Assembly: GCA_001643675.2 (NCBI GenBank)
Contig: LSRY02000012.1
Coordinates: 1,614,501-1,678,500, forward strand
DNA from: Monocercomonoides exilis
Lineage: Eukaryota; Preaxostyla; Oxymonadida; Polymastigidae
Length of the DNA stretch: 64,000 bases
Direction: 5' to 3'
A model generated the notes under the pieces. That model was not told the DNA's origin. It saw only the letters and a list, made by a program, of their open reading frames with translations, and did no database searches. The translations under genes were made by a program, and so were the position numbers. Shown here one piece after another: positions 56,210 to 64,000 of this stretch (positions are counted from its first letter, which is position 1; each line of letters starts with the position of its first letter).

Positions 56210-59200
56210 CTATTTTTCCTTCTTGTGTTTTTTGTGCTTCCTTTCTGATTCATCTGGCAGCTCTTCCGCCAGCGTGAGTGCCTTGTCCATGTCAATGTCA
56301 TCGATCCCTTCTTCTTCCAGCAGCCGCCTCAAAAGCGCTCTTTCTTTCTTTCTTTCGTCTTTCGTCTTCTTCTTCTTGTCTGTCTCGGCCTCTTCTTCCA
56401 ACAGAAGCTCTTCCAGCTGCCTTTCCAGCTCTTCTTTTTCTTTGTCCTTCTTCTTCTTCTTCTTCTTCTTCTTCTTCACTCCTTCTTTCTCCTCCTCCTT
56501 CTTGTCCTCTTCCACTCCCATTCTCTTCTCTTCTCCTTCTCCCTTTTCATTTCTTCCATTTTCTCCTTCTTTCTCTCCTTCTTCTCCGCTCATCTGTCTT
56601 CTTTCCTGTTCTTTCTGTTCTTTTTGCTCTTTCTGTTCTTCTCTTCTTATTTCTGTCTGAATCATTTCAATCTTCTCATTCTTTGTTTCAGATGTTCCAT
56701 TCACCCCTTGTCCACTTTGTGTGTTCGTGCTTGTGTCTTCTGGCTGACTCAAAATGTCTGAAAGAGGCCTTCTTTCTGGCTCATTGGAAATAATTGAGTT
56801 AAGAGCAGAAGCGATTGGAGAGGGAGAAGGAGAAAACGAAAGAGAAGAAGAAGAAGAGTAGGAAGAAGAAGAGGAAGAAGAAATGTGTGAAATAGAAGGC
56901 AATGCAATTGAAGAAGGTAATGTTTGTGAGGGAACTTCTGATGAAGGCGAATAAGAGAAGTTGGGATTTTGTGTTTGTGTTTGTGTTTGTTGTGGACGAG
57001 GAGGAGAGGTCTGAGAGAAAGCAGAGGAGGCTGGGTGAATATTTGCAGGATGATTATAATGGGGATTATTTGACATGTTTGAAGTGTTTGACATGGAAGT
57101 GTCTGCATTTTTGGTTGCATACGAAGAAGCAGCTGAAGAAGAAGAAGCAGAAGAATACGCAAAAGGCGCTGTGTTGTTTGAAGCAGTGATTGAAATGGTG
57201 CCATCGGCTGAGATGAACAAGGGACTTGTGGTTGGCAAAGAGGAAGAAGAGGAAGAAGAAGGTGATGATGATGATGAAGGTGAAGGTGAAGGTGAAGATG
57301 GAGACAGAGATGATGATGTCGATGTAATTGAAGATAATAACTGCTGAGGAGATATAAAAGGTGCCTTTGAAATGTTTGTGTTTGGGGATTGGTTCAAAGA
57401 CAACTGAGAAGAAGAGGAAGAGGAAGAAGAAGAAGAAGGTGATGTAGATGATAAATCAGAAAGTGTGTTTGCTGTGATGTTACTGACTGAAGCAGACGAA
57501 AATGAGGGAGGCATAACACTTTGAGATACACTGGATATGTTTGAAGAGTATTTTGTGTCTGAATTCTGCTGAAATGTCTGAGGGAAGAGTTGAGAAGTGG
57601 CAGAAGAGAGAGAAAGAGAAGGAGGTGGAGGAAGAGAAAGAGAAGAAGAAGAAGAAGAAGAAGCAGAGGAAGAAGAAGAAGAATCAGAAGAAGGAAACAG
57701 TTTTGGAGTGAAAGGATTAGCAGATGAACTGAACTTCTGTGTGTTTTGCATGTTGAGTGGAGAAGTAGAAGAAGAAGAAGAAAGAGAAGAAGGAGAAGAA
57801 ACAGAAGAGGAAGAAGAAGAAGAAGCAGCAGAAGAGGAAGGAGAAGACAAAGACAAAGAAAGGTGTGAAATGGCAGGGGCAGTTGCAGTTGGCTGTGAAG
57901 TGGAGGAAGAGGCGAGTGAGGTGAATGGAGAAGAAGACAAGACAGAAGGCGAGGAAGGCGTCGGCTGTCTCATCGGAGAAGGGAAAGAGGAAGAGTAGAA
58001 GACACGGCTAGTGGAAGAGAGAGAGGAAGAAGAAGACAAAGAAGAAGAAGAAGATAAAGAAGATGGAGAAAGAGATGAAGAAGAAGAAGAAGATGATGAT
58101 GGTGATGGTGAAATTGATGATGATGAATTGTGTGTGTTGCCTGAAGAAAGCAGCGGGGCAGCTGTTGCTGGCCGCTGAATCTGTCTTGTTCTGTCTGACG
58201 ATTTGGATGGAAATGACGAAGGAGCAATGACACCTCCATTGGCATTCTGAACAGAAGAAGAAGAAGAAGAAGAAACAGAAAAAGAAGAAGATACAGCATT
58301 CATTTGGGTCTTTCCTCCATTTCTGTTTGAGAGAGCGCTCAACAGGGAGACAGAAGATGGGCGTGTGATTGGCCTCTCCAGAATGTTGCGCTGCATCGCA
58401 ATGCGAATCTGCGCCTCTCTTTTGGCGAAGTCAGAGTGGGACGAGGGAGAAGAGGCAGCTGGCGTGGGCAGAGGAGACAGATGGTGCCAGGCGCCAGGCA
58501 CAGCCATCGGGCGGAAGGAAAGGGAAGGCGTGGCAAGATATGGATTGTCCTTCTTCTTCTTCGCGCGTATCTGCCCTTCCTCTTCCCTCACTATCTCCCT
58601 CTCCACCCGCCTCCAGAACGCCCGCTCTTCTGCCTCGTTCGCCTTCGCAATGCGAATGTTCTCTTTCATTCCGATGCCTCTGCTGCCAAACACTCCAAAT
58701 GCACTCAGACTGCTGCTGCCAATGCCATCATACTCATCATACTCCTCCTCATCATCATCGCCATCTTCTCCATTGCCTTCCTCGTCTTCCTCTGAAAAGT
58801 CAAACAAATCGTCAAAGTCTTCATTCAGCTTGTCGCTCGCTGCCCAGCTCGCAAAGAACTGCTGAGGTGCCAATTCTTCCTCTTCTTCCTCGTCTTCTTC
58901 GTCTTCTCTCTTCCTCCTTCCAATCAGCCCAAGTCCAAATCGCCCTTTCTCCAGGGCGTTGCTGATGATCCTGTTGATGTCGTTCTTCTTTCTGTTCTGT
59001 CTGATCCGGTTGATCGACGCAGAGAGAGGAGGAGAAATGCTGATAAGCCTCACAAACTGCTGCGGAGTCAGCTCTTCCATCCACCATTTCGTGTTATTTT
59101 CAGATGAAGAAGAAGATGATGAAGCAGCAGATTCTCCTTTCCCTTCTCCGTTCTTCTTCTCTTCTCCTCCATTTCCTTCTTTCTCCCCCCTCGCCTTCCT

Positions 59201-61189
59201 CCTCATCTCCTCCATGTCGAAGCACCACTGCTTCTGCAGCAGCAGCCACCACCCGCACTGCATCGCCCTCTCAGCCAGCACTGGATACTCAGCTGGCAGC
59301 ACACCCCCTGGCAGATGGGGCATTGCCAGCAGCGCCTCTTCCGACGGCCTCTCCTGCCGCTGCAGCAGTTTCATCCGCTCTGCCAGCAGCTTCTCCCGCT
59401 GGCTGTACAGCCGCATCGCTGCTGCCTCGTCTTCCTCGTCCTTCTCTGAATCGAGCGTGTCGGAGGAAGACGTCGATGACGAGAGAGAAGAGTCAGATGA
59501 AGAAGACGTGGCTGTGTTGTCTCCTTCCAAATACTTTCTTCTCTTCGCCTCGTCTTTCAATCTTCGATACGCCTCCATCTGCTGCCTGTGCTTTGCCTCG
59601 CGCACAGCCTTCTCCTTCGCCTTCTGCATCGCCCGCTCAATCTCTGCCTTTCTGTCAATTCTCTTCTTCCTCTTCCTCTCCCTCCTCTCCCTCCTCACCC
59701 TCTCTTCCTCGTCTTCCTCTGCCTTCTCCTTCTGCACCCTCCCTCTTCTCCTCCTCGCCTCCTCCTCTTCCTTCCTCTCTGCCTCCATCTTCTTCTCTCT
59801 CTCCATCTCAATCGCCCTCTCCAGCAGCTTCACCACTGACACATCCCTCGTCACCACAGACTTCCCTCTCTTCCTCTCTTCCTCTTCTTCTTCTTCTGTC
59901 CTCCTCCGCCCTCTCCTTCCTGTGTGGTGCATCAGAGACGCCAGCCTCGCTATCTTCTCTTCTTCTCTCTGCGCAATCGCCTTCTTCTTTGCCCTCTCTT
60001 TCTCTTCTCTTGCTCTCTCTTCTTTCTCTCTCTCAATCTCTTTCTGTGCTTCTGCTTCTGCTTCTGCTTCTGCATCCTTTTGGGTGTCTGATGAACCTTT
60101 TGCTTCCTCTTTCACTTCTGCTTTGTTGTTTTCATCTTCTTTTCCTTTCTCTTTTTCCTTCTCTTTTTCTTTTGCATCTCCTCCTTCTTCCTCTTTCTTT
60201 TCTTTCCCATCTCCTTCCTTTTCCTTCTCTTTCTCTTTCTCCTTCTCCTTCTCCTTCTCCTTCTCACCATCTTCTTCTGAACGTGCAGGCGACAGTGACA
60301 AAAGAGGCCGTCTTCGCATAATGTCACGAGAAGGAATGTAAATCGGAGGAGAACTCGAATAAGCGTGTCTGAATGAGATGGCTGTTGAGAAGAGGCTTCT
60401 GTGTGAGTGTGAAGAAGGAAGCAGATGGGAGTCGTCAACCAGATATTCTGTGTGCCCTGCTGCTGATATTCTCGCGAGGATGCGCTGCAGCGACGAGGCA
60501 AATGTGGATGTGTTTGGCAGAATGGTGGAGACGACAGAGGCAGAAAAGGACACACCCACAGCTGTCTCCCTCAGTAGCGTCGGGGCTGCGCCGGGTGCCC
60601 CTCTCCGGATGCGCTTGTAGAGCTGGTGGGGAGGAAGAGCCTTTTCTCTGTTAGTGTCGTCGATGACACGCAGGCGCATGGCCTCGTTGAGCCAGGCGGA
60701 GTCGGTGCGGAAGACGAGTGTGGCGCCGAAGAAGGCCTGTTCGATGGAGAGGATGGAGTTGACGGTGAGGGGAGTGGACATGGGGGGAGAGGGGAGGGAG
60801 GGGGGAGGAAGGGAGAGATCACTGGGAAGTCAGAGAAGGAGTACTGGGGAGAGGGGGGAGAGGGGAGAGGGGGGGTGGGTGGGGAAGAGGAAGAGGAGGA
60901 AGAGGAGGAAGAAGAAGATGATGATGATGATGAGGGATCATTTGATGTATTCTCTTGTGTTGCATTTGTTCCATCTGTTTTGTCTTCTCCTTTTGGTTGG
61001 GTGTTTGTGTGTTCTTCTGTCGAATTCTGTTTCTCTTCTTTTTGTGTCTTTTCTCTTTCTTTTTCTGCTTCTTTGTTTGTGTTGTCATGTGATGGCTTTG
61101 TATCAACATTGCTTGAGGATTCATTATTTTGCTGATTGGTTGATGAAACATCAGATGAAGGAGATGAGGAGGAGGAAGAGGGAGAGGAA

Positions 61190-61224
<35 letters not shown>

Positions 61225-61237
61225 AGAAGAAGAAGAA

Positions 61238-61279
<42 letters not shown>

Positions 61280-63301
61280 GTAGAAGAAGATGAAGAAGAG
61301 GAGGAAGAAGATGATGATGATGAATTTTCTTTAGATGATGAAGATGATTTGTGTCTGTGAGGCTGCAGCTGAATGCGCTGCCCAGGGACCACAGCCAGTG
61401 CGCAGTCAGCCGTGTTCTCGCTGAACAGACAGAGGGGCACCAGAAAACCTGCCTGAAAAGAATACTCTCTGTTTCTGTGGTGCTCTCTCATCCGCGCTCG
61501 CATCTTCTCTTTCTCTTTCTCTTTCTCTTTCTCTTTCTCTTTCTCTTTCTCTTTCTCTTTATCTTTATCTTTATCTTTATCTTTATCTTTATCTTTATCT
61601 TTATCTTTTTCATTCTCTTTATCTTCATCATTGGCTGCTTCTTCTGCTTTTCCTTCGTTTTTAGCTTCTTTCTCATTCTTGTCGCTGTTTTTGCTGTCTT
61701 TCTGATCATTTTGCTTGTTTTCACTCAAATTTTGACTCTCCTCTTTCTTTTCAGCTTCGACTGTGTCTTGCTCTTTCTTTTCAGGTTCATCGTTTGTTTC
61801 TTCTTTCTTCTGCTTGTCTTCCTTGTTGATTTTGCTCTCATCGTCAGTTTCGTCTGCTTTCTTTTCTTTTTCTTTTTCTTTTTCTTTTTCATATTTTTCA
61901 TCTTTCTCTTTCTTTTCTTCTCCATCTTTATTATCAACTTTTGTCTTTTCATCCGCTTTTTTATCTTCTTCTTTCTTCTCCCCTTCTTTCTTCTCCCCTT
62001 CTTTCTTCTCCCCTTCTTTCTTCTCCCCTTCTTTCTTCTCCCCTTCTTTCTTCTCCCCTTCTTTCTTCTCCCCTTCTTTCTTCTCCCCTTCTTTCTTCTC
62101 CCCTTCTTTCTTCTCCCCTTCTTTTTTATCTTCTTCTTTCTTCTCCTCTTCTCTCTTCCCTTCCCCCTTCTTCTCCTCTTCTTTGTCTCGATCCACCTCA
62201 TTCGGAATCACATACGGCACAAGCAGCGATGGCATGGCAGTGATCCTCCGCAGTGACTCCCTCACTGCATCGCTGAATCTGCTCACCAGCATCTCTTCAT
62301 TCGCAGTCAAAAGCGTGCGCGTAAACGAGGATAAAGGAGCCACCATCTCAGGTGTTGGAGGCAGCGTGATCTTTCTCCCCGTAGATCTTATCTGCATAGC
62401 TAGAAATGATCTGGAAATAACACAACAAATTCAGAAGAAATAAGCACGGTTAGAAATGAAATGAAATTATTTATTTATAAATATAGGTTTTAAAATTTTT
62501 TAACTATTCAAATAAATCTCTACCTTACCAAACGTTTTGGATCCCTTAAAGATATATGAAACGGGAATGCAACGCTCTGAAATGTTGGTTGGTACAAGTA
62601 TTCAAAATCAGGAAAATTGTACGTTCCTTGTTGAGGCAACATCCGAACAGGATCAATTGGATAGAGATGGTGCAAATTTCTAAGTTCGGCAAACGGGAAA
62701 ACCTTTTCCACATTCCAATGATGTCTCTCTACAATAGCATTTCATGTGACAGTTAATTAAAACATAATTATGATACGACAAAAGCCAGAAGCATCAAATA
62801 CCTGAAGATAAAAGAATAATTATATCTGAATAATCTTTTGTATATTGTATCGATGAATTGAAAAGCATAAATTCAGGTCTTCTAGTTTCTTTTGGTGCAA
62901 AAGCCTGAACTTTTCCTTGAATATAACAAATTCTAAGCTTGAAATCAAGCAAATTTGCTAAATACTAAATTTTTTCATTTAATTTAGTGATAAAAGTAAA
63001 AAAGCAAGAATCTTACCTTTGCCTCGAGCGATCGAGATATTGTACGATCTTTAAAAGGAAAAATATTGACATCTGAACTTAGGAAAAAATTTAAATCTTC
63101 AATCTTTAAATTTCTCCATTTCACTGTTGGAAAAGCGGGTGCTATGCCCCAAAACCCCAAAGGCGCATGTTTTGCGGATGATTGTTGCTCTTGGGTTTCT
63201 GGAGATGCACTTTCTTGAGATTCCAGAGCTTCAATAATATTTGGAAAATAAAATTTCTCAATTGCCATAATATAACTTTTTAACATTTTTTCCATTTTCA
63301 T
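56210..63301 (-). CDS. DUF3825-type domain protein with giant low-complexity insertions (copy B)
   Basis: Function unknown; about 2270 aa. Exons: 63301-63017, 62964-62802, 62728-62529, 62391 to about 60840, and about 60820-56210. The first three junctions join in phase. Domain pieces: FPTVKWRNL (copy A: YPEVNWRAA); KLRICYIQ then FMLFNSSIQ...SDIIILL in the 163-nt exon 2; YQPTFQSVAFPFHIS; RFSDAVRESLRR...LLVPYVIP; FQAGFLVPLCLFSENTADCALAV; and SIEQAFFGATLVFRTDSAWLNE. Together these fit DUF3825 as I remember it. Between the last two blocks lies a poly-Ser/Pro insertion. The reading frame changes near 60840-60780, by an intron, an indel or an assembly error. After the domain come Lys/Glu coiled-coil stretches (nt 60260-59600), an acidic region, and about 600 residues of poly-Ser, ending in a Lys/Glu tail KHKKHKKEK. 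TAG stop. Confidence 0.72.
61190..61335. repeat. GAA/GAT trinucleotide tract in coding DNA
   Basis: (GAA)n and (GAT)n units on the plus strand, read on the minus strand as TCT/TCA serine codons, encode one long poly-Ser run of copy B. Trinucleotide units keep frame. Confidence 0.85.
61505..61608. repeat. CTTTCT / CTTTAT hexanucleotide repeat in coding DNA
   Basis: Two adjacent hexamer arrays (CTTTCT at about 61505-61560, CTTTAT at about 61558-61608) encode, on the minus strand, Lys-Glu and Lys-Asp dipeptide repeats in the copy B DUF3825-type protein. The switch between hexamers changes only the acidic residue. Confidence 0.88.
61976..62130. repeat. 15-bp minisatellite encoding KKEGE repeats
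   Basis: About ten near-identical copies of a 15-bp unit (CCCCTTCTTTCTTCT) encode KKEGE pentapeptides on the minus strand. The units look almost free of substitutions, which suggests recent expansion. The array lies inside the copy B DUF3825-type gene, just after the LVPYVIPNEV block. Confidence 0.9.
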
Positions 63302-63467
63302 TTTTAAAAAGGAAAACACAAGTTATTATTTATGCATTATTTCATAATATTTATAAAAAAACAAAATACAAAAAGTGGTGTTCTATAATAGTTATAAATA
63401 ATTGATTTGATTAAAACATAAAACTATCTCTCAGAAACAAGTTACTTTTAATAGAATATTCAATTAT

Positions 63468-64000
63468 TTAGAAGCATTTTCTGTGGACAATTGATGGTCC
63501 AGATTCGTCGTATTCCTCCTTTGAGATCCACATTTGCTGGAAGGTGTTCAATGAAGCAAGAATAGAACCACCAATCCACACAGAGTATTTTCTCTCTGGT
63601 GGAGCTGTGATCTTGATCTTCATGGCTGATGGAGCAAGGGTGACCAACTCTTTGTTCAGACGTTCAGCAATTCCGTTGAACATGGTGGTACCTCCAGAAA
63701 GAACAACATTGAGGTACAAGTCCTTTCTGATATCAACATCGCATTTCATGATTGATTGGAAGGTCTTCTCATGAACACCTGTTTCCTCAAGACCAATCAT
63801 GTTGGGTTGGAACAATGTTTCTGGGCATCTGAATCTTTCGTTTCCAATGGTGATAATTTGTCCATCGGGCATTTCGTATGTCTTGTCAATGGCTGATGAG
63901 GAAGCAGCAGTTTCCATTTCAGCTGCAAAGTCAAGAGCAACATAGCACAATTTCTCCTTGATATCACGAACAATTTCACGTTCGGCTGTTGTGCGGAATG
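63468..64000 (-). CDS. ACT: Actin, C-terminal half (partial)
   Basis: Cytoskeletal actin. 176 codons from the right window edge to the TAA stop. It begins [21 protein letters not shown] and continues [72 protein letters not shown], and ends HRKCF, all diagnostic of conventional actin subdomains 3 and 4 and the C-terminal helix (about residues 200-375). No intron in this part. The Arg at the second visible residue (usually Thr) is a minor difference. The 5' half lies beyond the window. Confidence 0.97.
   Translation of the reverse strand, partial: FRTTAEREIVRDIKEKLCYVALDFAAEMETAASSSAIDKTYEMPDGQIITIGNERFRCPETLFQPNMIGLEETGVHEKTFQSIMKCDVDIRKDLYLNVVLSGGTTMFNGIAERLNKELVTLAPSAMKIKITAPPERKYSVWIGGSILASLNTFQQMWISKEEYDESGPSIVHRKCF

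Noticed and set aside
57597-60341. Long plus-strand open frames rich in Glu or Ser/Leu
   Set aside because: They mirror serine, Lys/Glu and Arg/Glu codons of the minus-strand copy B gene; the minus frame contains the conserved domain.
61136-61360. Poly-Glu/Asp open frame on the plus strand as an acidic protein
   Set aside because: It is the complement of the poly-Ser tract of copy B (GAA/GAT repeats) and has no conserved context.

Overview
This is nuclear DNA of a small-genome eukaryotic microbe, most probably an oxymonad flagellate (Preaxostyla; Monocercomonoides/Blattamonas-like). Four things support that. Genes on both strands carry many short introns (about 43 to 240 bp, GT-AG plus one GC-AG). 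Coding DNA is full of serine, lysine and glutamate low-complexity runs, while the intergenic DNA is very AT-rich. There is a giant membrane-anchored beta-helix protein with a degenerate kinase tail, a family I recall as expanded in oxymonads. The genetic code looks standard: TAA and TGA end homology-anchored genes at the expected places. The species call is inference; nothing was searched.

Layout: (1) 1-3084, minus, 5' part of a DUF3825-type gene that runs off the left edge. (2) 3637-6087, plus, HECT ubiquitin ligase. (3) 6088-9279, gene-poor AT-rich DNA with several foldback repeats, one looking like a Tc1/mariner-type MITE. (4) 9280-12916, minus, coiled-coil Ser-rich protein. (5) 13342-25608, plus, very large LRR protein whose N-terminus resembles STK11IP/LKB1IP. 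(6) 25942-28044, minus, ARM-like protein. (7) 28317-30295, plus, RNF32 orthologue (RING-IQ-RING) in eight exons. (8) 31314-40058, plus, beta-helix receptor-like protein with a degenerate kinase domain interrupted by TAG; the missing C-lobe lies in frame just downstream. (9) 40323-43208, gene-poor with another inverted repeat. (10) 43209-44936, plus, unknown coiled-coil/acidic protein. (11) 46181-46930, minus, tentative spliced gene. (12) 47077-47595, minus, RPP14-like RNase P/MRP subunit, head-to-head with (13) 47654-49268, plus, WBP11-like splicing factor. (14) 49588-52309, plus, TFB2/GTF2H4 of TFIIH. (15) 52560-55612, plus, DNAJC2/zuotin. (16) 56210-63301, minus, a second, complete DUF3825-type gene paralogous to gene 1. 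(17) 63468-64000, minus, C-terminal half of actin.

The block 47077-55612 groups core RNA and protein biogenesis genes (RNase P/MRP, splicing, TFIIH, ribosome-associated chaperone). Shared function there is probably coincidental. The most interesting points are the two DUF3825 paralogues near the window ends with the same exon plan, their huge low-complexity insertions, and the premature stop in the beta-helix kinase-like protein. Exon structures were worked out by hand from splice-site phase and protein homology, and need transcript support.
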